Assembly (NCBI GenBank): GCA_023974075.1
Contig: CM043801.1
Span: 27,941,736-28,005,735, forward strand
Reading direction: 5' to 3'
Source: Chaenocephalus aceratus
Lineage: Eukaryota > Chordata > Actinopteri > Perciformes > Channichthyidae
DNA: 64,000 nt
A program made the translations under genes and the position numbers. The notes under the pieces were generated by a model. The model did not search any database. It saw only the letters and a list, made by a program, of their open reading frames with translations, and was not told the DNA's origin. Below, one piece after another: positions 25,262 through 38,361 of this stretch. The first letter of the stretch is position 1. Each line of letters opens with the position of its first letter.

Positions 25262-25495
25262 TTTTTTTTTAAACACTTTTTATTTTTTTAAACCTATTTA
25301 ACCAGGTGGTCCCATTGAGATCATCGATCTCTTTTTCAAGAGAGACCTGTCCAACATGGCAGCAAGTAGGTTACAACATGAACATAAAACAACAGAACAC
25401 AAAAGGACATCGTATTTACAGTGCTACATTTACACACCTAGAGACATTGACAAGTACCAACAGTATATTTATATCTCGCCCTGTCAATAAGCCTC
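25262..25495 (-). mobile_element. LINE 3' end (same family as at 31560-32105)
   Basis: A T-run (25261-25270), read on the minus strand as a poly(A)-like end, is followed by a segment with CCCATTGAGATCAT and CTCTTTTTCAAG. This segment recurs at 31602-31640. It represents a 5'-truncated insertion into the hAT element. The right edge is approximate. Confidence 0.65.
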
Positions 25496-25529
25496 AACTT
25501 CTTGGCAAAAACGGTATTGTTTTTGAAGT

Positions 25530-26142
25530 GGTGGAGAGACAATGCACAGTTTGACCCACTGCTGTCACCCATGGCCAAAGCATATCTCTCCGTCCCACTG
25601 AGGTGGCGTTAGACTTTTTCGCTGTCCGTCATTTTGACAGACAGGATCGTAAAATGTCCGTCATAATCCCTTATTACCCATCGGGTCTGAACTGTTCACA
25701 AGAGAGCACGCTCGTGAACTGTCAACGGGGGGGGGGGGGGGGCAGTGTTATGCCGTGTGTGCATGCACCTCGCGTAAAGCAAAACCTCCCAGACATGTGT
25801 TGATCTGTACGGCAAAGTACGGTTTGGAAACTGTATCATTTCCTTTTGGAGGGCATGCATAACACGGCATAACACCAGAGCCTCGCTGCGGGGAAACGTT
25901 GGCGCTGTTCCGAGTTTGTTCTAATCTGTCAAAATGACAGACTGCTTTCAGATTTTTCCGTCATTGATAAATAAAATATTCGGTTAACGCGACCACTGCT
26001 GTCCCAGCAACATCAGTACCAAGCGAGAGAGTTTTTTCCAGAGCAGGAGATATTGTAAATGCCCAAACATCCCAGCTTATAAATACCTGGAAATGTGGAC
26101 ATTCTCATATTCCTAAAAACCTGTCTGATGATGCTGAGTGAG
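25530..26142 (+). pseudogene. hAT transposase dimerisation (hATC) region, split
   Basis: The first fragment has the WWRDN and FDPLLSPMAKAYLSVP motifs. After the insertion (25598-25998) the frame resumes with ATSVPSERVFSRAG and runs to a stop near 26142. These are the most conserved parts of hAT transposases (SERVFS). The N-terminal zinc finger and catalytic part are absent, so it cannot be functional. Confidence 0.8.
25598..25998. mobile_element. Small hAT MITE nested in hAT transposase
   Basis: A 401-bp insertion with ends CTGAGGTGGCGTTAG and AACGCGACCACTG (imperfect inverted repeats). It is bounded by CCGTCCCA (25590-25597) and CTGTCCCA (25999-26006), a target duplication with one change. 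It carries an inner inverted CCGTCATTTTGACAG motif and a G16 run near 25727. Confidence 0.8.
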
Positions 26143-26827
26143 TGACTAGTGAGTTTGAGTTGAGTTACTTGAAAAACTAAAGTGAAACTTGATTTTTTTA
26201 TTGCAGGGTCTGATTATTTAATGTCCTTGTTTATTTGTGAGATGCAGTGGCACAAAGAAAATGCCTACTTTGTTTGGTAGTAGGCCTATAGGTACAAAAA
26301 CACTGGTTTTCTTGTTCCAGTCTGTTACTGTCACTTTGTTTTTGACACAAAATACTGCTATCCTACTAAAATGCTGTACAAATCAGATTTATTATGTAAT
26401 AAAGAAACATTTTCCGAGTAAAAAAAATGTGTATTGAAAAAAGAAAAATTGAATTTTTTTTAAATGTATTATTCAATATCGCGATAAATACCGTACCGTG
26501 GACTTGTTATTGCGATATTATCGTACCGTGAGTTTTTGGTATCGTTACATCCCTAGTATGTCATTCCTTGAAAATGCACTCTAATTAAGACAGCATGCCA
26601 AAGTCAAATTAAATAACCTCTGGAATAAGTAAAAAACTAATGGGAAATTGAATCAGAGAGACAAAAATACACTTAATGTCAATATCATGATATATGTGAG
26701 AATAATCTGACACTGACCATTTTATCAGATGAAACTATGATGAAGTCACTAATGGTTCATTGATTAACAGTCGTTTTCTCAGTGACACAGTACATTGATT
26801 GAATATGATTGAATATCATATAAACTA

Positions 26828-28457
26828 CACTGAACAAAAATATAAATGCAACACTTTTGTTTTTGCTCCCATTTTTCATGAGATGAACTCAAAGATCTAC
26901 AACATTTTCTATATACACAAAATAACCATTTCTCTCAAATATTGTTCACAAATCTGAAAAAATCTGTGATAGTGAGCACTTCTCCTTTGCCGAGATAATC
27001 CATCCCACCTCATAGGTGTGGCATATCAAGATGCTGATTAGACAGCATGATTATTGCACAGGTGTGCCTTAGGCTGGCCACAATAAAAGGCCACTCTGAA
27101 ACATGCAGTTTTATCACACAGCACAATGCCACAGATGTCGCAAGTTTTGAGGGAGCGTGCAATTGGCATGCTGACAGCAGGAATGTCCACCAGAGCTGTT
27201 GCCCGTGAATTGAATGTTCATTTCTCTACCATAAGCCGTCTCCAAAGGCGTTTCAGAGAATTTGGCAGTACATCCAACCGGCCTCACAACCGCAGACCAC
27301 GTGTAACTACACCAGCCCAGGACCTCCACTGTCCAGCATGTTCACCTCCAAGATCGTCTGAAACCAGCCACTCAGACAGCTGCTGCAACAATCGGTTTGC
27401 ATAACCAAAGAATTTCTGCACAAACTGTCAGAAACCATCTCAGGGAAGCTCATATGCATGCTCGTTGTCCTCATCGGGGTCTCGACCTGACTCCGGTTCG
27501 TCGTCGTAACCGACTTGAGTGAGCAAATGCTCACATTCGATGGCGTCTGGCACGTTGGAGAGGTGTTCTCTTCACGGTTTTCACTGTTCAGGGAAGATGG
27601 CAGACAGCGTGTGTGGCGTCGTGTGGGTGAGCGGTTTTCTGATGTCAATGTTGTGAATCGAGTGGCCCATGGTGGTGGTGGGGTTATGGTATAGGCAGGC
27701 GTATGTTATGGACGACGAACACAGGTGCATTTTATTGATGGCATTGTGAATGCACAGGGATACCGTGACGAGATCTTGAGGCCCATTGTTGTGACATTCA
27801 TCCACGACCATCACCTCATGTTGCAGCATGATAATGTACGGCCCCATGTTGCAAGGATCTGTACACAATTCCTGGAGGCTGAAAACATCCCAGTTCTTGC
27901 ATGGCCAGCATACTCACCGGACATGTCACCCATTGAGCATGTTTGGGATGCTCTGGATCGGCGTATACGACAGCGTGTTCCAGTTCCTGCCAATATCCAG
28001 CAACTTCGCACAGCCATTGAAGAGGAGTGGACCAACATTCCACAGGCCACAATCAACAACCTGATCAACTCTATGCGAAGGAGATGTGTTGCACTGCGTG
28101 AGGCAAATGGTGGTCACACCAGATACTGACTGGTTTTCGGACCCCCCCAGACCCCCAGACCCCCAATAAACCAAAACTGCACGTTTCAGAGTGGCCTTTT
28201 ATTGTGGCCAGCCTAAGGCACACCTGTGCAATAATCATGCTGTCTAATCAGCATCTTGATATGCCACACCTGTGAGGTGGGATGGATTATCTCGGCAAAG
28301 GAGAAGTGCTCACTATCACAGATTTTTTCAGGTTTGTGAACAATATTTGAGAGAAATGGTTATTTTGTGTATATAGAAAATGTTTTAGATCTTTGAGTTC
28401 ATCTCATGAAAAATGGGAGCAAAAACAAAAGTGTTGCATTTATATTTTTGTTCAGTG
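26828..28457. mobile_element. Tc1/mariner transposon with 285-bp inverted repeats
   Basis: Ends CACTGAACAAAAATATAA and its inverse, flanked by TA on both sides (26826-26827, 28458-28459). The inverted repeats run 26828-27112 and 28173-28457 with few mismatches. Total is 1,630 bp with a single transposase pseudogene between them. Structure and target site are diagnostic of the Tc1 family. Confidence 0.96.
27126..28129 (+). pseudogene. Tc1-type DD34E transposase, inactivated
   Basis: The N-terminal part has a paired-like helix-turn-helix ([20 protein letters not shown], then [10 protein letters not shown]) and the NRRPRVTT linker. The C-terminal part has LQHDNVRPHVA and SPDMSPIEHVWD. The second Asp and the Glu are separated by 34 residues, giving DD34E. 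Breaks seen: a frame change near 27330; loss of the segment around 27577 where the family has FTDESRF with the first catalytic Asp; a TAG in place of a Trp codon at about 27692. Transposase activity is therefore not expected. Confidence 0.95.
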
Positions 28458-29029
28458 TAGGTTTTGCATTCACATCTGCATGTCTGCCTCACATAGAAAT
28501 CCATGCAAACATCTTTGTGAATAAAAGCATTACGTTTTAAATAGCTCTCATTCATTTGGTCACATACAGATGGATGTGGCTCAAACAGCATCACAGATAT
28601 CAAGGAACAAAACGTCCCTGTTGTCATGGAGACCGTAAAGATGGAGTATTTGTTGGTTTTGAGCAGAATTGAGATGCTAGTGTTTTCCTTTTCGAAAAGG
28701 TCTGACAGGAAAAGCGGAATGTATACATACTCTGTAAGCACAAGCAGAAATCAAAGCAGGTAGTTTGTGTTGCACTGACAGCTTCAGAGGACTCAAACAT
28801 CAAGTTTTAGGAAGATACATTTCATCAACACATTGGAAACGGCAACATTCCACCTCCTTCTAAAGTGCAGGGAAAGATACAAAAAGGAGCACGTTTGAAC
28901 TTGACAAATGATTTGAAAATGTAATCTAATCACTTATTTTAGATCTCTACTGCCTGCAGTTTTTAGAGGTGAAAGAGAAGTCGTATTTCCTCACATGCAG
29001 GAGGAAAAGACTCCAGCTTGAGAGATATT

Positions 29030-30705
29030 CAGGGTTCGTACAGTCATTGAAAACCTGGAAAAGTCATGGAAATTCAAAATGCAAATTCCAAGCCCTGGAA
29101 AAGTTATGGAAAACAATATTTTTCCCAAAGTTTTGGAAAAGTCATGGAAATGTAACTAAAGTTGCGTCAAATATAATTTACATTTTATCTATCGCCGAAA
29201 TAATCTGCGGTCGCGAGCTGTTATGTGCCATCATGACGCGCATGGTGTTATTTTTTAATATATGAAGCGTGAGCTGTGTGCTCGAGTCTTCCTGCCTGTC
29301 GGCTGAACTCTGCTGCTCCGGGATGAGGTTCAGCTACATTAGCTACGGTGTGTTCGTTAACTGTGCGGAGTCACTGTGGCACAGACTGAGCCGCTGGTGA
29401 ACAGCTGTTAGAACGGGCCGTTCAGGTGTTCAGAGCGGCAGAGCGTGAAAAGTTTTTCTGTCGCAATATTATAGGAATCGTTGAGCTAGCTAGCTAGCAT
29501 ACATTGTCACTATCTGCTAACGTTAGCTTTAGCCTTCGTTTTCTAATAGGTTTTTTCATAGGCTATAAACAGAGGTGGTATAAGTATAGATATGGTGCTA
29601 GAGTAAAAGTAGAAGTACTCAGATCTTGTACTTAATAAAAGTATAGTACTCAGATCTTGTACTTGAGTAAAAGTAGAAGTACTCAGGTCTTGTACTTGAG
29701 TAAAAGTAGAAGTACCAGAGTGTAGGAATACTCTATCACAGTAAACGTCCTGCATTCAAAATGTTCCCCAAGTAAAAGTAGAAAAGTATTATCATCAAAA
29801 TATAGTGAAAGTAGCGACAGTAAAAGTAGTCATTGTGCAGATTGGTCCATTTCAGAATAATATATATGATATGTTTTATAATGATTGATCATTAAAGTGT
29901 TCTCAAAGCTGATAAAGGTACAGCTAGTTTGAATGACTTTGCAGGGTAGCTTGTGGATTTACTCCAGGTGGAACTAAAGTCTGATTCAACACTTGATTAT
30001 ATTTCACATCATTCATCCACATCTGTGAAGTAACTAAAGGTATTAAATACATGTAGTGGAGTCGAAGTTCACCATGTACCTCTAAATTGTAGAGGAGTAG
30101 GCTACAAAGTAGCAAAACATTGAAATACTTAAATAAAGTACAAGTATCTCAAAATTGTACCCACGTATAGTACTTGAGTTTATGAACTTAGTTACTTTAC
30201 ACCCGTGGCTATAAAGATAGAAAGACTAAGCCTTGAACAAAGGCATGACAATACATTTTCAAAATGCTCAACAGTGCTGCCAGAATTATAAACTGACTGC
30301 TACACAATTAAAATAAATGCTTTTATATATTTCTATTAGATGTGACTCTTTGGCGTTTCTGTTATCATTACCTGCTGCTTTAGTTGTTCTTCTGACTGCT
30401 AAAATCCTGTTATTCCTCATTTTAAAGCCGATATTCCGTGGGGGTCGGGGGGGGCTCAGATGCTTGTCACCTTTTTCATACCTGATGAGTTTGCATCCCT
30501 GACTACAGTTGCTTCAGCGTGTAGAAGCTAGTAAGCCTACTATTTGATTTGTTTTAGATAGGCACAACATGTTTCATATGCAGACCTTATTTTCCTGTTC
30601 CATGTTCAAATAAAACATTTTCATGGTCATGGAAAATTAGTTAAAGGTAAGAGAAGTCATGGAAAAGTCATTGAAAATCATTGGTGAAAAAGTGTATGAA
30701 CCCTG
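29030..30705. mobile_element. CAGGGTTCGTACA element with 6-bp flanking duplication
   Basis: It starts CAGGGTTCGTACA and ends TGTATGAACCCTG (inverted), with sub-terminal GGAAAAGTCATGGAAA repeats at both ends. Immediate flanks are GATATT on each side (29024-29029 and 30706-30711). No transposase is visible. A second transposon is nested at 29570-30207. Confidence 0.8.
29570..30207. mobile_element. Nested hAT MITE with perfect 8-bp duplication
   Basis: It begins CAGAGGTGG and ends TACACCCGTG, and is flanked by GCTATAAA at 29562-29569 and 30208-30215. The left part has about three tandem copies of an AGTACTCAGATCTTGTACTT-type unit. This is a very common fish hAT family. The perfect duplication shows it is younger than its host element. 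Confidence 0.9.
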
Positions 30706-31559
30706 GATATTGTATATGATAGTATCAAAGGACTAATAAGGTGAAAGGAAAAATTAATTAGTATGTGGTTGCGCAGAATCTAACAGCCTTGTTTTCTGTG
30801 GAGATCACAGAAGGGAATAATGAGGACGAGCCCTGCGTACTGTGGCAAATAGACGAGAACAAAAGGATCAAAAGATCCCCTCAGTGGTGTTTGACTGCAT
30901 AGATATTTAGAGATCTTCCATCATCCCTTTGCCAAAAACAGAAGGGTTACCAAGTGGATTTACTTCAAAAAGTGCTCTCCACATTTGTGGTAATAAATGA
31001 TGAGGCTACTGACGCACACATGATGAAATCTAAAAATGGTCTGACTTTGTTGAGACTGGTTCTCCCCAGAATGCCTAAAAAACAGGCGTGGAGAAAGGGC
31101 TGCAAGATAACTATACTCTACAAATAGTTTGACGAACAGTCGATCACAGTACACCTAAACGGGTTAATATTTAGGCGGATTGTGACAAACCTAACCTATT
31201 GAGAGGATCCTAAAGGCTTACTTGTTAATAATCCTACCTTATTGTGTTAAAAGGGGGACTCAAGCAAGTCAAAAGTGTACTTCCATAAAGTTGGGGACTC
31301 CGATCAAAACAATAACGTAGAGAGCAAAGAATAAGCAGCAAAGGCAGAGATATATTGACTATCTCTCCTCATATCGGTCAAGCTCCAAAGACCTTAATCC
31401 TACATTTTTACATTATGCAACTCAGTGGCTTTTCTTCGTTCACTTTAAGCGACGCTGCATAGCTTGCTATACCAGTTTTTTAAATAAAGATTGAAGACAG
31501 AAGTTTCGTTTTTGGACTAAAAGTTCATGATACAAATCATGTCCCTCAGCAACGAATCC

Positions 31560-32105
31560 CATTCAATTTCATTTCATTTCTCACTTTATTTACCCAGGTG
31601 TATCCCATTGAGATCATTGATCTCTTTTTCAAGGGAGACCTGCTCAAGTAGGTTCCACATGAAACATAAAAACATAAAACAGAACAACAAAAAGGACATC
31701 TTACAGCATCATTACAGGGATTACAATTTACAATAACTATCCACATGAACAGGTACCAACAGCATCCAACCGAGCTTTAAAAACATTTAGTGGCACCAGA
31801 TTGCTCAGTTTCCATTTCAATTGCAGACTATTCCAAGACAGAGGAGCTGCGCATCTAAAAGCTGTCTTCCCTAAGACAGTCCTAGCAGTTGGCACATTTA
31901 ATAAAACTACAGCATGCGATCTCAGGCAGTAGCCACTTACAATTCGCCGTGAGATCAGGGAGCAGATGTAGGATGGAAGTTTCCCTAACATGGCGTTGTA
32001 TATAAACATGTACCAGTGACAGAGCCTCCGTACAGTTAGTGAAGGCAAACCAGCCCTTGCATACAGGGTACAGTGATTGACCCTCCCAGCACCATCACAG
32101 TCCAA
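31560..32105 (-). mobile_element. LINE fragment: reverse transcriptase C-terminus and 3' end
   Basis: The minus-strand frame 32105-31737 ends with YCLRSHAVVLLNVPTARTVL, GKTAFRCAAPLSWNSLQ and LVPLNVFKARLDA. The pattern RT-x-GK-x-AF-x-x-AAP-x-WN is typical of the ORF2 C-terminus in jockey/L2-type LINEs. A 3' untranslated segment follows, with the shared GATCTCAATGGG motif and AAATGAAATG-type tail repeats. It is heavily 5'-truncated. Confidence 0.75.
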
Positions 32106-32749
32106 ATTGCGGCCAATTGCGGCAAAGATAACAAAATAAAGTATTTATTCCTCTCTGTATCATGCCTAGTGGGTCATAAGATAATGAGTGTTGTACTGTA
32201 AACAAGCACAATTAATACAGTTTAACTGTCATTGTTAAGTCTGTCATTTTGTCAGATATGTACAAATATTAGGTCTCTTTTATTTACTCCCCAAACTATC
32301 TTGTTGTACTGTAGCGTAATGTGCTAATCCTGCAATCAAATAGAACCAAGCTAGCTACAGTATAAAACAGACGTCCTGGGCGCGTTGCTATTACAAAATT
32401 CTAGGTAAGCGAAAAATGATAACAGTTGGACTTCCTGTTGATCTGTCTGTCCCCAGTTTATCTTTCACAAACTACTGGTCCCACCAACGGTCCCTTATTG
32501 TTGCTCAAAAACTGGGATCCATAGAAAAAGTTTGATCTCATCAGTCTTAGACATCCAAACATAAACTCTCTGATGGTCATACAGGCACATACTGCAACAA
32601 ACAAGACAACGGTATCGATGTTAAATAATGTAAAATCTACACATTTAATGTCAACATGCACGTAAAGAAGCTTTTAAGCCTGCAGACATCTGTATTTCAC
32701 AAAGACATGTACCAAAAAAGCCATCAGACTATTAGACACATGAGAGCCC

Positions 32750-32935
<186 letters not shown>

Positions 32936-33847
32936 TGTTTGGATTGGATTGTTGAAGAGAAGACATGCCGTGCAGCTTGAAAGCTCAGTGATGTGAATGA
33001 GCGTGACATGTTGGCAGCCATGCGACGGGCACTGAGTTTGGTGAGTTGAGAAAGAAAAAGGGGGATCTGATTTATACACAATGTACACTTATGTTTAAAG
33101 AATGGAGAATGTCATCTTCAAGAGCAGAAGGCAAATGTGTGATGACTCAAAGAAGTAGAGGTTGCAAAACAAAAACAAATCGTCTTGGCCATGTATCGAC
33201 AAGAGAAAAATGGAGCAAGATCTTCAGGAAGTTTAAATTGTTCTCTGTAAACAACTATTGGGCGTAATGCTGTCCTGAGACGAAGAACATGATTAATGCA
33301 ATAATGTGAGCTGATTTTTTTATATTCTGCTAAACTCTTTTCACATCCCATTTAACTCAATCTAAAAACAACTACTATGAGACAAACAAGGAGAAAACAC
33401 ATTTAAAATGATGACTTTCATGCTGTATCATTTGTGCAGAAAACCACAGCGTAGATCTAACAACATAATGCGTAAAAATGGCTTTTCAACACAAACGTAT
33501 CAACATACTGTCGGAGTAAGATCATAAATAAATGTGATCAGATTTCTCAAAAAAATACATCAATTTAATTTCAATCATCGAAAGATTTGTTTTCCTGTTT
33601 CCATCTTTTTAAATTCTATGCGTTCTTATTTGAGAATGATCAACGTTGATCTGAAGCGAGGTCACGTCTCCCCTGCCATCTATTATCAAGTCGATATCAA
33701 GCCATATGAACTTCTGCCTCTTGGAACTTGTTAATTGAATTTGGGTCGGTGCCTTCACCCGTGAATGCATATTTTAGCATGTTACTTTCCTATCTGTGCA
33801 TATATGTATGTTTATAGAACTCTTGCTTCTAGGTAGCCCATTAACCA

Positions 33848-33851
<4 letters not shown>

Positions 33852-33914
<63 letters not shown>

Positions 33915-33931
33915 GGGGTGTGTGTGTGTTA
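33852..33931. repeat. (TG)n microsatellite with G-run
   Basis: TG repeat of about 60 bp, a short G-run, then more TG. Confidence 0.97.
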
Positions 33932-34014
33932 GGCTTATTTATGTACAGAAGGGTGAGAATGAAACAGGTAATGCATTTGGGAATGTGTTGTGTGCTTGAG
34001 AATAACCTGAACAG

Positions 34015-34016
<2 letters not shown>

Positions 34017-34064
<48 letters not shown>
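34017..34064. repeat. (TG)n microsatellite
   Basis: About 48 bp of TG repeat, 85 bp after the preceding array. Confidence 0.97.
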
Positions 34065-34067
<3 letters not shown>

Positions 34068-34892
34068 TGCATGTCTGTGACCTTATGAACCTCTCAGTGG
34101 TTCCCAGTTTGCGTTGTATTGTCACAGCATACATGTACATCATTAAATCTTAAACTGGGGGCTAATGAACCCATGTTGTGCTCTCACTGGGATGCTTCTA
34201 TTTTAGTAACAGACAGGGCACTTACTATCAGAGCACACTCTCAATCTCTTTGCAGTGATTTCAGCTAAGCGGATATATAAAAAAAAGGTTGTTATTCTTA
34301 ATCAATTAAATGGAAAAAATAAGTATATGAGGTATTTTACTTTCAAATGCTCTAGTCACGTTTTGTGCAATTTCCTTATGGTGGTTTTGTTTGGTGAATG
34401 AGTTGGTGGCTCGCTGTAACGGTGTACTTACTCTCAACCTCTGGTATTTCCACACAAAAACAACCATCAAAAGGATTTCCCCCACAGCTGTTCTGTAACT
34501 TACCACAGTATAAATATTTGGTGTTGTGGCCTGATCTTTAGTAAATGTGCCACTATTTAGGAATAAACACTCTGTATGTGGGCTTTGTGCGGCACTGCAG
34601 AAACTCCATGTGTGTAGAGATACAGCACTTTGATGTGAACTTGTTCAATGAATGCCGGCACGGCTGACTGCAGTTTGTTTGACAAAAAAGACAAACAAAC
34701 AATACAGCTGTACACATCTCAAGGGGGTTAACCATGAGTATGATACTGTATGATGCGGATGACATACTGCGGGTTAAATAATTAAAGTGGTTGTGAAAAC
34801 CTTTCACTTTTTCCCTTGCCTTTTTTTTTATCAAACACTATCTTGAATCCACTGGAGTCAATCTCGTGATTTAATACTACATACACATTCCA

Positions 34893-34925
34893 CACACACA
34901 TATATATATATATATATATACACAC
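34893..34925. repeat. CA/TA dinucleotide tract
   Basis: A short CA run, then (TA)n, then CA. Confidence 0.9.
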
Positions 34926-37900
34926 AATTGTCATAACACTATTTCTGTATTTACATGTAAAGAAAATCAGCACAATTCAGCATTTTGCACGAAATACATA
35001 TCTGTGCAGCGTGCACACAGACGTCAATGTAAGTGACTTTTGAACACCATTAAAACCAATTACACATTTTGATGAGGGCACATGAATCATTATAATAATC
35101 CTTATATTTATTATAGCATTATGAATGTATGCATGAAACACCAGAAACTCTCTGAATGACGCAACACTCTTTAAGCTGTACATTTTATTGGCTGCAATTC
35201 AGCTCAGCTCACCAGAAGTCATAGCAGGTCTGAAAAATAAAAATCAACGACACACTGTGGCAATCAAAGCACATTTCCAGCTAAGCCATTCAATCACTAC
35301 TCCTTATCCTCAGATTGCCATGGCAACTTGGAGATCTGTGTGTGTGTTTGAGGGACAGAAAAATGCCAGAAATATCCAATGTGACACAGACGTTAGAGTG
35401 CAAGAAGGAAATCAGAGATCTCACCTGTCAGGACGGTGCAGGTTGGCTGTGAAGAAAGGACGTCTGCAGAAGGTGAGCGGCACACGGAGACAGTCTGGAG
35501 CCGACAGTGTTGCAAGTGGTTAAAGCAAGTGTTCCAGAAAAGTGACATGGACCTCACGTAGACCACAGAGATGCTTTCTCCAGCCTGCAATCCTTGTTTC
35601 AATCTTAATTATGGACTTAAAAGAACAGTACAAAACAGAAATATTAAATCAAATTCAGCTGAATTGATAATAAGTTACAAGATCCATGTTTTTTCATTCA
35701 TCACAAACATAACTTTTAAGTTCAAGTAACTCTTCTGTTAAGCACTGTTATGCTGTCAGCGAGAGATAATGTGGTTGCTTCACTTGCCATATCATTCTGC
35801 CCTACAAAGCCAACATGTGACTGCTACATATTCAGTGTTATCAATGACCTGCTATGAACTTTGTATCAGACATCATGTCATCCCAAAGAAGAATAGTAAT
35901 ACCTTTAACTATCCCTCAACTTGTCAAATACGTCCAATACTTTGGTTTATGAACAAATATCTGCAAATTAATGACATTTCCCCAGTTCTAGGCCAACATA
36001 CCATTACAGTGGGGAACTATTGGACCTGCTCGAACATCACCAAGTTATCATTGACATTGTCCAAAAAGGGGGCAAAAATAAAAACAAAGTCAAAAGGTAA
36101 CTGAAACCCGATTCAAGTTAAATCTATTCCAAGCGTGTTACTTGTGAGAGGTGAAGATTTGATCTGGAGCCACAGCCCGTCCTGTCCGAACCATCTGCTC
36201 CGAGGGCCGGGCTGCCTGTCGGCACATTGTGCCCCTGACTGCTCTCCTGTCCCTCACGTGTCCTCCTCCTTTTTCCTCCTCTCCTCTCCTCTTGTCGTCA
36301 CTCCAGCTGGTGGTTTTCAGTGAACTGTCAGATGCTCCCCAGTGCGGAGGCGAGGAGTGAGGAGACGAGGACGAATGGATGAATAAAAGATCACAGGCAA
36401 GCTGCAGTGTCACCCTATTCTGTTTTCAAAGAAAAAATATTCAGATGCACTATAAATGAAGTGTCCTGAAAAAGCGTAAGAGAGTCAAAGGGCATATGTT
36501 TATAGATGTGAAACATACAAATACTTCAAAGGATTCTTCAAAGGAGAGTCATAAAAGGGGACCATTTTATATGTGGCATCTTTGTAGCGTAGCGGCCATT
36601 GTGTGACTTTTGTGAGTGCTTTATCCTTGGATTTTCTGCTGATGAAATTTGTGGGAAATCGGTGCAAAATACATTTTACGAGTTATGAACAACTTTTTAA
36701 TCTACTTATTTGTCAAGACGAAGAAGAAGATTGTTTTTTTCTTTACGTACCTTGTAAATAATGTTTTTGTCAATAATACCAAAGGAATTATGTAAAATAA
36801 AAAAATACTTTCTTTACCAATTTTAACGTTTTGCTGATTGAGTCTTTGTACATCAGCCATGTTGAAACAAGAGTGAAGCTGTTTCTACACTGCTGCATGG
36901 CTTCCACCCCCCCTCATTAAAATGATACAGCGTCCGGGGATCAAGCATGTCTGAACAAAATGTCACTGCAATCCATCAAATAATTGTCCAAATATTTCAG
37001 TCTGGACCAGAGTTGACCTCTCCTACACTTGTTAGACCTTCCACAAAGATGCATCCATCCTTAAAAAACAGGCAATCACCGGTTTGCACACAACAGCTGA
37101 GAAAAGAGTCCTCCTCTGTGTAAACACCACGTCCTCCCCACCTGCACTCCGAGAATAAACGAGAAAGTAATTGTGTGCTTTCCTCGCCCAGAGGTCCACA
37201 CCGTTTCATCCCCTGGTTAGACGTGGAGCGCGCCGTTGTAATTAGCAGGGTTAATATCCCGGGCAGCATCTCTAAATTAAATCTCTAACTCCATGGCGAT
37301 GCGGCTGAGTGATGCACCTGTTCACTGTAATTACAGATGCAGCCTGGGACTGCTCATAATGAGTTGGGAGTCAAGGTTGAAATCACTTTAAAGACACATC
37401 CCACCACTTTGGCAGTAATGTTTGTTGTCTGTCTACCTGGAAATGGAAGCCACCTACTGGTAAATGGAACCTGGAACAGATCCACAGGAGGTTGTGAAAA
37501 CGACGCTAATGACAACAAACGTCCCTAAAGCCGCAGGATGACGTCCACAACACTAACTAAGGAGAAAGCAAATGTACTGTAAGTGGCTCAAATGGGCAGA
37601 AAAGGCAAGGCTACGTGTTTCTGACTCGCCACTGTTTCTTTGGCAACAGGAAATGGTTGAATAGGCAATCCTTGACATAAGCAAAGGGAAGAAAATGGAG
37701 GGCAAAGATACATGCTCACCTGGAATAGAGCAAATGAAATTAGAATCCACTTGAAAAGGAAACACATATAGACACACATTATGTGAATAGATAATGTCCA
37801 TCTTTATTAGTGTTATAAGTAAAAAAACATAGTAAATAAATTACCACATTTTCACAATAAAATGATGGGACAAATTGTTATTGAGCCCCTCTGAAGGTGC

Positions 37901-38260
37901 AGTGCCAGAGAAAAGCCGGAACAGAAAGCCATTATGCTTCTGCAGAGGACCTCCACCTTTAGTTGGAGTTTAGTTGTCTGTAAAGGCCCAGAGCTTTAAT
38001 CCTGTGACTCATGAACATCCAAACTCCCAGACTGTTGCTTCTTTTTCATGGTGAAGTTTTGCCCATGAAAAACCATAAGGACAAACACATTTAGAAATTC
38101 AAGTTCAACTGCCCACATTTAGGATTGATCAACTTTGGTTTCAGGGTTGAAGCAATAGTTTGTCCTTAAGGTTTGATTTAAAAACGCTACGTGATCCCAC
38201 TCTTAATCAACTTTCAAATAGAATTTGCTATACACAGTGAAAGCATTCTACTAATTGTAC
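34926..38260. other. Mostly non-coding stretch
   Basis: No complete repeat or gene model. A short segment near 35423-35471 has splice-like borders (see findings). GA-rich sequence at 36240-36370 looks like a purine tract, not an exon. Confidence 0.4.
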
Positions 38261-38261
38261 G

Positions 38262-38289
38262 CACACACACAACACACACACACACACAA

Positions 38290-38358
<69 letters not shown>
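38262..38358. repeat. (CA)n microsatellite
   Basis: About 97 bp, with two single-A insertions that shift phase near its start. Confidence 0.97.

Positions 38359-38361
<3 letters not shown>

Larger units (their letters stand above)
25174..26555. mobile_element. hAT element interrupted by two other insertions
   Basis: TAGGGATGTAACGATA at 25174 is inverted at 26540-26555. Flanking octamers GTATTTTC and GTATGTCA agree at five positions. The interior carries a hAT transposase C-terminal exon in two pieces, WWRDNAQFDPLLSPMAKAYL at about 25530-25597 and ATSVPSERVFSRAGDIV at about 26007-26060, separated by a 401-bp insertion. A LINE 3' tail occupies about 25262-25495. Confidence 0.8.

Noticed and set aside
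31737..32105. 122-residue minus-strand frame considered as a host gene
   Set aside because: Its C-terminal pattern is that of a LINE reverse transcriptase, and the flank is the matching LINE 3' end.
36138..36413. 91-residue minus-strand frame
   Set aside because: Purine-rich low-complexity composition, no domain, and no splice or promoter context.
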